Shown: positions 1 to 4,452, counted from the stretch's first letter. The stretch is 7,659 nucleotides of DNA from DASQDT01 sp036380435 (GCA_036380435.1 DASVES010000420.1:1-7659), one strand, 5' to 3'. Translations and numbers: made by a program. The notes: generated by a model from the sequence alone, not told the origin.

Positions 1-32
1 TCACGACGATCTGCAACTCTTCTTCTAGGCAT

Positions 33-67
33 GATCAGCTCTCAGCTTTTAGCAGTTAGCTGTTAGC
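33..67. repeat. Degenerate 7-bp tandem repeat array (about 5 units)
   Basis: Five consecutive heptamers read GATCAGC, TCTCAGC, TTTTAGC, AGTTAGC and TGTTAGC, sharing a (T/C)AGC core at a strict 7-bp period. The array lies downstream of rpsL and faces the heptamer array at 127-154 in the opposite orientation. Heptanucleotide tandem repeats in intergenic DNA are known from cyanobacteria and other bacteria; no function is established here. Confidence 0.6.
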
Positions 68-81
68 GAAAAACTAACAGC
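59..81. repeat. Perfect 8-bp inverted repeat downstream of rpsL
   Basis: GCTGTTAG (59-66) and CTAACAGC (74-81) form a perfect 8-bp stem around a 7-nt loop (CGAAAAA on the plus strand). The left arm overlaps the last unit of the heptamer array. On the rpsL transcript the hairpin lies about 80 nt after the stop codon. It is not followed by a U-run, so it is a weak terminator candidate at best and could instead be a processing or mRNA-stabilising hairpin. Confidence 0.5.
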
Positions 82-126
82 GCCAACGCTCTCATTTAAT
101 CCTTAAGCCGTCCGTTACGAATTCAA

Positions 127-154
127 AGCTAATAGCTAATAGCTAATAGCTAAC
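127..154. repeat. 7-bp tandem repeat (AGCTAAT x3 + AGCTAAC)
   Basis: Three exact AGCTAAT units are followed by one AGCTAAC, directly after the rpsL stop codon on the transcribed strand. Read on the minus strand the unit is ATTAGCT, the same TTAGC core as the array at 33-67 but inverted relative to it. The two arrays could pair in the rpsL mRNA as one long imperfect stem. Confidence 0.75.
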
Positions 155-161
155 GGCTCCC

Positions 162-569
162 TTACTTCTTGCCCTTGCCGGCCGGTGCGGCGGCGCCGCC
201 CTTCGGCCGCTTGGCGCCGTACTTGGAGCGCCCCTGCTTGCGGTCGGCGACGCCCACCGAGTCGAGCGTGCCGCGGATGACGTGGTAGCGCACGCCGGGC
301 AAGTCTTTGACGCGGCCGCCGCGGATGAGCACGATGGAGTGCTCCTGAAGGTTGTGGCCGACGCCGGGGATGTAGGTCGTCACCTCGATGCTATTGGTCA
401 GGCGCACGCGCGCCACCTTGCGAAGCGCCGAGTTCGGCTTCTTGGGCGTCTGCGTGTAGACGCGCGTGCAGACGCCGCGCTTCTGCGGGCTGGACTGAAG
501 CGCCGGGCTGGCAGTCTTGTACTTCACCGCTTTGCGGCCCTTACGCACGAGCTGGTTGATGGTCGGCAC
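162..569 (-). CDS. rpsL: 30S ribosomal protein S12
   Basis: S12 sits at the decoding centre of the 30S subunit and governs translational accuracy. The 135-residue protein matches the family from residue 1 (PTINQLVRK) to KRPK near residue 123. Conserved landmarks are PQKRGVCTRVYT (28-39), TPKKPNSALRK (41-51, with K43) and GGRVKDLPGVRYH (84-96, with K88 and D89). K43 and K88 are the sites where streptomycin-resistance changes usually arise and both are wild type. D89 is the residue beta-methylthiolated in many bacteria. The start is GTG at 569: homology begins exactly there, and a purine-rich GGAAGGAAGAG tract lies about 8-18 nt upstream. The frame stays open for another 128 codons upstream, but that part is Arg-rich and unrelated to S12. 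A 12-residue Gly/Ala/Lys tail (124-135) extends past the E. coli end. Transcription comes from the promoter at 1006-1034, not from rpoC. Confidence 0.98.
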   Translation of the reverse strand: MPTINQLVRKGRKAVKYKTASPALQSSPQKRGVCTRVYTQTPKKPNSALRKVARVRLTNSIEVTTYIPGVGHNLQEHSIVLIRGGRVKDLPGVRYHVIRGTLDSVGVADRKQGRSKYGAKRPKGGAAAPAGKGKK

Positions 570-802
570 TGGTCTTCTCTTCCTTCCGTTCGGAGCCGGT
601 GACCTGTCCGCAAGCGTAAAGGCGGCCTGTTCCTGCCTCTTACCGGAAAATTTCCGGCAGTCAGCGCAAGACGGGCTTTCGGGCCTCGCAAGCGGTTGAT
701 GTTGAATTTGAGGGACGTTCTGGCTGCGTCCTAACGGACGGGCGTGGATGCTGGCCTCCCCCGAAGCCGAAACTTTTCTGTGGCGTCGCAAATTGCTGGA
801 GG

Positions 803-818
803 CGAGCCGTAAGGCTCG
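803..818. repeat. Stem-loop in rpsL leader (CGAGCC/GGCTCG)
   Basis: A perfect 6-bp stem has a 4-nt loop, GTAA on the plus strand and TTAC on the rpsL mRNA. It is the best of three copies of the CCGTAAG core in the leader (807-813, 851-857, 906-912). Confidence 0.5.
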
Positions 819-982
819 GTTCTCGCGCCCCCGTCGCCGGGCCGCGTTCTCCGTAAGGAATTGCGCGGGGCGGCGGGGCTTTACGCCACAATATTTGTCA
901 AACGGCCGTAAGCCCCCACGGGCACGACCGGGCAACGCCTCCACACCGGCCAAAACCTTCTAAGCGTTGCTCTATGGGGAAA

Positions 983-997
983 TGGACTGCAAGTCCA
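983..997. repeat. Hairpin/operator-like palindrome at rpsL transcript 5' end
   Basis: TGGACT and AGTCCA are perfect 6-bp arms around GCA. From the -10 position the rpsL transcript should start near 1000, so this hairpin begins within the first few nucleotides of the RNA. It could protect the 5' end or act as a repressor site overlapping the initial transcribed region. It resembles a tRNA anticodon arm, but no other tRNA arm is present. Confidence 0.45.
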
Positions 998-1005
998 AAC
1001 GGGAG

Positions 1006-1034
1006 ACTATACGGGCGACGCCCCATCCTGTCAA
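1006..1034 (-). promoter_or_regulatory. Strong sigma70-type promoter for rpsL
   Basis: On the minus strand a perfect -35 hexamer TTGACA (1034-1029) is followed by exactly 17 bp and the -10 hexamer TATAGT (1011-1006), five of six matches to TATAAT. The predicted start is a G near 1000. The promoter points at rpsL and matches the expectation that a highly expressed ribosomal gene cut off from rpoC needs its own start site. Confidence 0.8.
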
Positions 1035-1077
1035 GCGCGCCCCGTAGCCTCACGGCCGACAGACGCCGGCGCGGCCG

Positions 1078-1106
1078 TTTTCTCGGCCCCGTGTTTCTGC
1101 TACAGT
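1078..1106 (+). promoter_or_regulatory. Possible weak promoter for the gene at 1182
   Basis: TACAGT (1101-1106) is a reasonable -10 element, with a poor -35 candidate TTTTCT (1078-1083) 17 bp upstream. It lies about 75 bp before the start codon and diverges from the rpsL promoter. Support is limited to position and the -10 element. Confidence 0.3.
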
Positions 1107-1181
1107 TTACCCGCGAACGCGATTTTGATGCGGCGCGGCCTCTTTTCGAAGCCGCCGCGCGGGCAAAAAAGGGGTGAAAAA

Positions 1182-1838
1182 ATGGCGCAGCAGGGCAGAC
1201 AGAATGTTTTGGACAACTACGTGACCGTGGCCGAGCGGGTGGCCGCGTTCTATCAGACTTACCCACAGGGACGCATCAACACACAGATCATCCAACACGA
1301 CACCGAGACGGGCTTCATCCTCATGCGCGCCGAAATCTATCGCTCCACGGACGATGCCAGCCCCTCGGCGACGGGGCACGCCTTCGAGGTGCGCTCGGAG
1401 TCTTACGTGAACAAAACTTCTTACATTGAGAACGCGGAGACGAGTTCCGTGGGCCGGGCGCTGGCCCTGCTCGGCTTCGAGGTGCGCCGCGGCATCGCCA
1501 GCCGCGAGGAGATGGACAAGACCGCACGCATGCAGCCCCCCGAACGCGCGCCCGTCGAAAGAGCGCCGGCCGAGAAGCCTTCACCCTCCGCTGACAAGGC
1601 GGCCACGAGGGCCGCCGCGCCCAAGGCCGAGGAGGAGCCGCCCGCCGACATCAACGCCGAAATTCTTCAAGCCGCCGCCGTCCTCGGCTACGACGCCGCC
1701 AAGGTTCGCAAGTGGGTCAACCAACGCTTCGAGGTCACCGGCGGCCTCGAAAGCCTCACCAACCACGACAAGAGCGAGATACTGCAAGTCTTCCGCGAGA
1801 AGGCCCAGAGCGCACAAACGAAAGCGGCGCAAAGGTAG
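1182..1838 (+). CDS. Phage-type conserved protein, possibly associated with ssDNA recombination
   Basis: The predicted protein has 218 residues. ATG at 1182 is preferred over the upstream in-frame ATG at 1125 because GGGGTGA (1171-1177) gives a good ribosome site 4 nt before it, and recognisable sequence starts just after. Residues 10-113 form an alpha/beta-looking domain with a conserved core: SYVNKTSYIENAETSSVGRA (74-93) followed by LALLGF. Residues 116-155 are a Pro/Ala/Glu-rich linker. Residues 156-206 are a small helical module with WVNQRFEVTGGLESLT (178-193), resembling the helical tail seen in some phage single-strand annealing proteins. From memory, proteins with this core occur in phages and mobile regions, often near recombination genes; the biochemical role is not known to me and no catalytic site is visible. 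mntA follows 21 nt downstream on the same strand, so the two may be co-transcribed. Confidence 0.75.
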   Translation: MAQQGRQNVLDNYVTVAERVAAFYQTYPQGRINTQIIQHDTETGFILMRAEIYRSTDDASPSATGHAFEVRSESYVNKTSYIENAETSSVGRALALLGFEVRRGIASREEMDKTARMQPPERAPVERAPAEKPSPSADKAATRAAAPKAEEEPPADINAEILQAAAVLGYDAAKVRKWVNQRFEVTGGLESLTNHDKSEILQVFREKAQSAQTKAAQR

Positions 1839-1859
1839 CTTGCTGAAGCATGTGTGATT

Positions 1860-2150
1860 ATGAAAATCGAGGAAGCCATTAAAGCGAAGCGCGGCGAAAT
1901 CCGCCGCATCGCCGAACGACACGGCGCGTCGAACGTGCGCGTGTTCGGCTCCGTCGCGCGCGGCGAGGCAAGACCCGAGAGTGACGTTGATTTGCTCGTT
2001 GACGTGACCTCACAAACAAGCTCATGGTTTCCGGCGGGGCTGATCCTCGATTTGGAAAGACTGCTGGGGCGGCGAGTCGAAGTCGTTACGGAGAAGGCGC
2101 TTAACAAAGACATTCGCGAGAAGGTGTTGCGCGAAGCCATACAGCTATGA
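1860..2150 (+). CDS. mntA: Minimal nucleotidyltransferase, MntA-type antitoxin
   Basis: This 96-residue protein is an MNT-fold nucleotidyltransferase. The family signature is complete: GSVARG (30-35), then SDVDLLVD (41-48) with metal-binding D42 and D44. A RRVEVV strand (71-76) carries Glu74 where many relatives have the third Asp. In HEPN/MNT toxin-antitoxin pairs this enzyme silences the HepT RNase by transferring AMP to a tyrosine near the toxin's active site. The gene overlaps the start of its toxin by ATGA (2147-2150), the usual layout. The toxin is cut short here, so the antitoxin is an orphan unless an intact HepT exists elsewhere. ATG at 1860 is chosen; GTG at 1854 is an in-frame alternative, and neither has a clear ribosome site, which may mean coupling to the upstream gene 21 nt away. 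Confidence 0.9.
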   Translation: MKIEEAIKAKRGEIRRIAERHGASNVRVFGSVARGEARPESDVDLLVDVTSQTSSWFPAGLILDLERLLGRRVEVVTEKALNKDIREKVLREAIQL

Positions 2151-2203
2151 AAGATGACGCGGTTTACCTGCGCCATGTCGCGGAAAGGTGGATGGCTACC
2201 TAA
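2147..2203 (+). pseudogene. Truncated HEPN toxin remnant (HepT-type)
   Basis: The ATG overlaps the mntA stop and opens with MKDDAVYLRHVAE, very close to the usual start of HepT-family HEPN ribonucleases (M(K/R)DDxxYLxHI). The frame runs into TAA after 18 codons. No reading frame in the following sequence resembles the rest of a roughly 110-residue HEPN protein, and the catalytic RX4-6H motif is missing. The break falls between about 2185 and 2205, where palindromic repeat DNA begins. The toxin is therefore non-functional. A deletion with a new join, or insertion of a small repeat element, would both explain it. Confidence 0.75.
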
Positions 2204-2315
2204 TCCAATCCCTGCATTGGCCGCCTAATCCCCAGACCAACACAGATTTCTTAGCAAACATGCCAGGCCCAGGAGATTAGGCGGCTAAATGGGCGTAATC
2301 CATGACGGCGATTAG
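2199..2315. repeat. Palindromic repeat cluster at the hepT break
   Basis: CCTAATCC occurs at 2199-2206 and 2224-2231, with a variant CGTAATCC at 2294-2301. GGAGATTAG (2272-2280) and GGCGATTAG (2307-2315) are inverted copies of the same core. The longest pairing is 2220-2235 with 2270-2285: 16 bp, two mismatches, 34-nt loop. A smaller CCAAT/ATTGG hairpin lies at 2205-2220. The cluster starts where the HEPN frame loses homology, so it may be a small non-coding mobile element or its remains. No target-site duplication could be identified. Confidence 0.55.
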
Positions 2316-2434
2316 TACGCATAATTTAAATTAGATTGTTCCCTCTGGTGACAACATCCCACAAGTAAAACGAAGCCCCCACCGGCGCGACAAAGAAAAG
2401 GCTCAGGCCGCAAAACGGCGGGTTGGCGGCGGGA

Positions 2435-2857
2435 TCAATCACGTTTGACCGCAGTAGATACGGCTGCCCCGGTAGAGCCGACCACCGCGCCCGCGAATAT
2501 CTTGGCGATGTCCCAGGCACCGGAGGTGATCTCACTGCCCTTTGCCGCCGCGGCGTAGCCGATGATGCCGAAAGCAATCGCCAAGAGCGCGGATATTAGT
2601 GTGATACCTGAGATCGATGACAACACCTTCTCTTTGAGGGTAAGTCTCTCTCTCGGCGGGGCTGTGAACAGTTCGCCCGGTGCGTACAGTTGCGCCGCCT
2701 GCGCTATGTCCTTAGGTTCAATGTCATCGCGTCCCTCAGCCTTCGCGAGAGTTTCAGCCTGTTTCCTGATTCTCTGCTCGATGGTGGCGAGGTGGGCGCG
2801 GAGCCATTGGTTCACGCCTTCTTCCATGGGCACGGGCGGGCCGGGAGGATTACTCAT
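2435..2857 (-). CDS. Small membrane protein with a histone-fold-like N-terminal segment
   Basis: The protein has 140 residues. ATG at 2857 is preceded by AAGAAGG with a 7-nt gap, and a promoter lies at 2938-2966. After a Pro-rich start (4-10), residues 15-59 are helical and charged, ending in ETLAKAEGRDDIEPKDIAQA (35-54). The pattern of an amphipathic helix, then A-x-x-x-GR, a short hydrophobic strand, P-x-D-I and a short helix resembles the alpha2-loop-alpha3 part of archaeal-type histone folds. After a linker (60-75), one strong membrane helix spans about 82-105, and a weaker Gly/Ala-rich hydrophobic stretch spans 114-137. The ending, VKRD, is basic. I do not recognise a named family. If the fold assignment is right, this would be a membrane-tethered histone-like protein; otherwise it is a small two-helix membrane protein with a helical cytoplasmic domain. 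Confidence 0.7.
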   Translation of the reverse strand: MSNPPGPPVPMEEGVNQWLRAHLATIEQRIRKQAETLAKAEGRDDIEPKDIAQAAQLYAPGELFTAPPRERLTLKEKVLSSISGITLISALLAIAFGIIGYAAAAKGSEITSGAWDIAKIFAGAVVGSTGAAVSTAVKRD

Positions 2858-2893
2858 AAGTAGACCTTCTTCCGTTTTAAGTTTTGACGTGAG

Positions 2894-2914
2894 GCCGGCG
2901 TAGCTCTCGCCGGC
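2894..2914. repeat. GC-rich hairpin in the 5' UTR of the gene at 2435-2857
   Basis: GCCGGCG and CGCCGGC form a perfect 7-bp stem with a 7-nt loop, inside the predicted leader (about 2931-2858) and about 36 nt from the start codon. The loop plus the following arm read TAGCTCTCGCC, similar to motifs at 2984 and 3043. Confidence 0.5.
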
Positions 2915-2937
2915 GGGAAGCCTTCTTGAGCGCGGGC

Positions 2938-2966
2938 AACATATTCCAACTCTGGATGGGTGTCAA
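2938..2966 (-). promoter_or_regulatory. Sigma70-type promoter for the gene at 2435-2857
   Basis: On the minus strand a perfect TTGACA (2966-2961) is followed by exactly 17 bp and TATGTT (2943-2938), four of six matches to the -10 consensus. It lies about 80 bp upstream of the ATG at 2857 and points at it, leaving a leader of about 74 nt. Confidence 0.6.
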
Positions 2967-3197
2967 TAATAAAGGGGCAAGGCTCTCGCCCCGCCCCCTT
3001 CTGCCATCCGGCCGCGTCGCCAGATACGGAAGGGGCGGGGTTAAGGCTCCGCCACTCTTCATCATCAGCGCCCAAGACGGAGCGCATCGGGAGCGACGCC
3101 CTCAGAAGCAAGCAGCGGTTCGCGCTGGAGCGCCAGAGGACTAACGCCGAGGCCGCGCGCGGCGCGAGGCACTTCGCTTAGCCTTACACAGTGCGAG
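2967..3197. other. Intergenic region with GC-rich inverted repeats, no gene seen
   Basis: Several short open frames cross this stretch on both strands but none looks like a protein. GGGGC and GCCCC at 2976-2994 can form a hairpin. CCCCGCCCCCTTC (about 2991-3002) can pair with GAAGGGGCGGGG (about 3029-3040). The motif AAGGCTCTCGCC near 2983 recurs as TAAGGCTCCGCC near 3042 and resembles the loops of the hairpins at 2894 and 4402. This looks like intergenic repetitive DNA. I see no promoter or terminator that clearly belongs to the upstream gene ending at 3198. Confidence 0.4.
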
Positions 3198-4070
3198 TTA
3201 CTTCAACTTCAGATCGACGGTCAGCGGCGCGCCCGCCGTCACCTTCACCCTCGTCGGGTCACTTGGCGCGTGGCCTTGTAACGAAGCTTGAATATCGTAA
3301 TCGCCTGCCGGAACGTTATCGAATTTATACTTGCCCTTGGCGTCGGCTTTCTGCGTAAGTTTCTTGCCGTCTGGTTGGGACAACTCAACATTCGCTCCTC
3401 CGGCTGAAGTCCCAGTCTTGTCCGTTACATCCCCCTGTACGGTGCCAGTCCGTGGAGTTGTGGCGCCTCTGTCTTCGCTGGTGCGCGAGCCGAAATAGAA
3501 GCCGATGACGGTTGCGACGATACCGATCAGGAACTCCGGTGGCTTGAAATCGGAGAAACTCAGGACGCTTGCATAAACGTAGAAGCCCAACAACGCAACG
3601 AGCATGAAGGCGAGCATCGCTCTCAGGGAACCCTCTGGTAACCCGAGCGGGCTATTAAACGTCGAGCGCGAGAATCTAATGGCTCGCACGATGACCATAC
3701 TGAATGGAATCAACACGGCGGCGAATATCGCGGTGACGGCGAGGGGAAACCAGATAGTTTTGGCTATCAAAACTTTGATCTCCTCTGTCTTTGGATCTGG
3801 AGTCGCTGACGGTTCGCCCCCCCTCCGGTTAGTATTGCCGCTAACATTGCCATTCGCGTTGCCATTCTGGTTGCCGTTGGCATTTGTATTCACGTTCGCG
3901 TTACTGTTGAGATTAGCGTTAATGTTCGAGTTACCGGTATTGCTGTTCGTACCGTTGGCGGTGTTTTGTGCGGTTACGACATACGCATTGGCAAGCAATA
4001 GAGCAAGCGTAAGCAGCACGAAGAATTTGCGTGTTGAAGCGATGGGGAAAAGCTGGTTGAAGATAGACAT
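3198..4070 (-). CDS. Asn-rich secreted/membrane protein with carboxypeptidase-regulatory-like domain
   Basis: The protein has 290 residues. ATG at 4070 is preferred over the in-frame ATG at 4094 because GAAAGGAG (4085-4078) is spaced 7 nt before it and lies between the two ATGs. Residues 1-35 look like a signal peptide (basic STRK, hydrophobic 17-33, ending VVTAQ). Residues 36-82 are an Asn/Gly/Thr/Ala low-complexity spacer. Hydrophobic helices follow at about 107-131, 149-172 and 179-195. The second and third carry LPEGSLRAMLAFMLVAL and VIGFYFGSR, a pairing I recall from other uncharacterised bacterial membrane proteins. Residues 207-290 fit a carboxypeptidase-regulatory/CnaB-type beta-sandwich: GTVQGDVTDKTG, then YKFDNVPAGDYDIQAS (248-263), ending in alternating hydrophobics. 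Such domains usually bind or display rather than catalyse. No enzyme motif is visible and the function is unknown. Confidence 0.85.
   Translation of the reverse strand: MSIFNQLFPIASTRKFFVLLTLALLLANAYVVTAQNTANGTNSNTGNSNINANLNSNANVNTNANGNQNGNANGNVSGNTNRRGGEPSATPDPKTEEIKVLIAKTIWFPLAVTAIFAAVLIPFSMVIVRAIRFSRSTFNSPLGLPEGSLRAMLAFMLVALLGFYVYASVLSFSDFKPPEFLIGIVATVIGFYFGSRTSEDRGATTPRTGTVQGDVTDKTGTSAGGANVELSQPDGKKLTQKADAKGKYKFDNVPAGDYDIQASLQGHAPSDPTRVKVTAGAPLTVDLKLK
3825..3965 (-). repeat. Asn-codon-rich low-complexity tract inside the membrane protein gene
   Basis: The stretch encodes residues 36-82, mostly NxNxN patterns (NSNANVNTNANGNQNGNANG at 55-74). The DNA is a degenerate 6-bp period of Asn codons alternating with Gly, Ala, Thr, Val or Ser codons. 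Such tracts expand and shrink by slippage and probably form a flexible spacer between the signal peptide and the first membrane helix. Confidence 0.8.
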
Positions 4071-4077
4071 GCGTTTG

Positions 4078-4085
4078 CTCCTTTC
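4078..4085 (-). promoter_or_regulatory. Ribosome binding site fixing the start at 4070
   Basis: GAAAGGAG on the minus strand ends 7 nt before ATG 4070. The alternative start at 4094 would place this site inside the coding region, so it decides the annotation. Confidence 0.75.
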
Positions 4086-4281
4086 GCATTTCATGACCGG
4101 GTTGAATGAGTTGTTGGGAGGTGGTGTCCACTAGATGTGCCACCGCCGCGGAAGACTCAAATCACGACTCTCAGTTAATCTCCCCAACCGCGCCTGCGCC
4201 CGTCTGGGAGTTGTAGTAAAGAATCCTTTTCGTTGTGTTGACGATGTGCGTCCACCCTGTTGCCGGCCCACTGTTCTCTAA

Positions 4282-4401
4282 ATGTTTATGCCATTTCGGG
4301 GCAAGGCATTTCATCGGGTCGCCCGTATTAAAGTCGTGGCCTACGGCTGCGGCGCCTACGCCGCCATCCTCGACGCCGACGAAATTAGTCTGTTGAAATG
4401 A
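4282..4401 (+). CDS. Possible small ORF antisense to the GWTHIV fragment
   Basis: A 39-codon frame starts at ATG 4282 and ends at TGA 4399-4401. Its second half, VVAYGCGAYAAILDADEISL (18-37), looks like a natural protein. Codons 17-32 (4330-4377) all end in C or G, as expected for a gene in a GC-rich genome. The minus-strand frame over the same bases ends in A or T several times. The first half is Arg-rich and less convincing, no ribosome site is clear, and a hairpin starts directly after the stop. It could be the 3' end of a truncated gene. I do not recognise the family. Confidence 0.3.
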   Translation: MFMPFRGKAFHRVARIKVVAYGCGAYAAILDADEISLLK

Positions 4402-4428
4402 GATAGGGGCGAAGCCTCCGCCCCTATC
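4402..4428. repeat. Perfect 10-bp stem hairpin
   Basis: GATAGGGGCG (4402-4411) pairs perfectly with CGCCCCTATC (4419-4428) around AAGCCTC. It begins directly after the plus-strand TGA at 4399-4401 and shares its 3' arm with the palindrome at 4424-4447. No T-run follows on either strand, so a standard terminator is unlikely. Confidence 0.75.
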
Positions 4429-4447
4429 CGTCCACGTGGACGGATAG
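4424..4447. repeat. 24-bp perfect palindrome
   Basis: The half-site CTATCCGTCCAC (4424-4435) is followed immediately by its exact reverse complement (4436-4447), centred on ACGT. A gapless palindrome of this length is unlikely by chance and suits a dimeric DNA-binding protein or a mobile-element end. Its first five bases are also the 3' arm of the neighbouring hairpin, so the two structures exclude each other in single-stranded form. Confidence 0.8.
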
Positions 4448-4452
4448 ATCAA

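Larger units (their letters stand above)
570..1000 (-). promoter_or_regulatory. Long structured 5' leader of rpsL
   Basis: About 430 nt lie between the inferred rpsL transcription start (about 1000) and its GTG codon, with no convincing gene on either strand. The leader holds several inverted repeats, written here on the plus strand. TGGACT-GCA-AGTCCA (983-997) lies at the very 5' end. GGC-CGTAA-GCC is at 904-914, TCC-GTAA-GGA at 850-859, CGAGCC-GTAA-GGCTCG at 803-818 (6-bp stem) and CCGGAAA-A-TTTCCGG at 643-657. On the rpsL RNA the three middle hairpins share the motif CTTACGG. A leader this long suggests post-transcriptional control, for example autogenous regulation by a ribosomal protein, but I do not recognise a known RNA family. 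Confidence 0.5.
4171..4452 (-). pseudogene. Fragment of a GWTHIV-repeat (propeller-like) protein
   Basis: The open frame has 93 codons from a TTG at 4452 to TGA at 4171. The last 30 residues contain ATGWTHIVNTTKRILYYNSQ followed by TGAGAVGEIN, which matches a repeat unit I recall from Acidobacteriota proteins (GWTHIV...G-ILYYN--TG-GAVG-I), where it recurs many times and probably forms beta-propeller blades. Only one unit is present. The N-terminal 60 residues do not follow the pattern, there is no ribosome site before TTG 4452 or before the internal ATG at 4314, and the first codons lie in palindromic DNA. I take this as the broken end of a larger gene. Residues 1-60 may not be translated, given a competing frame on the other strand. 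Confidence 0.55.

Noticed and set aside
896..901. Second rpsL promoter candidate (TTGACA on the minus strand)
   Set aside because: No -10-like hexamer lies 16-18 bp downstream; the sequence there is CCCCGC.
570..953. In-frame N-terminal extension of rpsL (128 extra residues from a TTG)
   Set aside because: The residues are Arg-rich without resemblance to any protein, S12 homology starts exactly at GTG 569, and the region is better explained as a structured leader.
971..1030. tRNA-Cys-like anticodon arm with GCA at the loop centre (983-997)
   Set aside because: There is no acceptor stem, no TTCGA-type T-loop and no suitable D-arm. The same bases lie at the rpsL promoter start site.
2407..2419. 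Possible terminator after the gene ending at 2435 (GCCG/CGGC hairpin)
   Set aside because: The stem is only 4 bp and the T-rich stretch on the minus strand starts several bases later.
2854..3181. Several overlapping short open frames on both strands
   Set aside because: They are Arg/Pro-rich, lack ribosome sites and mutually overlap in repetitive GC-rich DNA.
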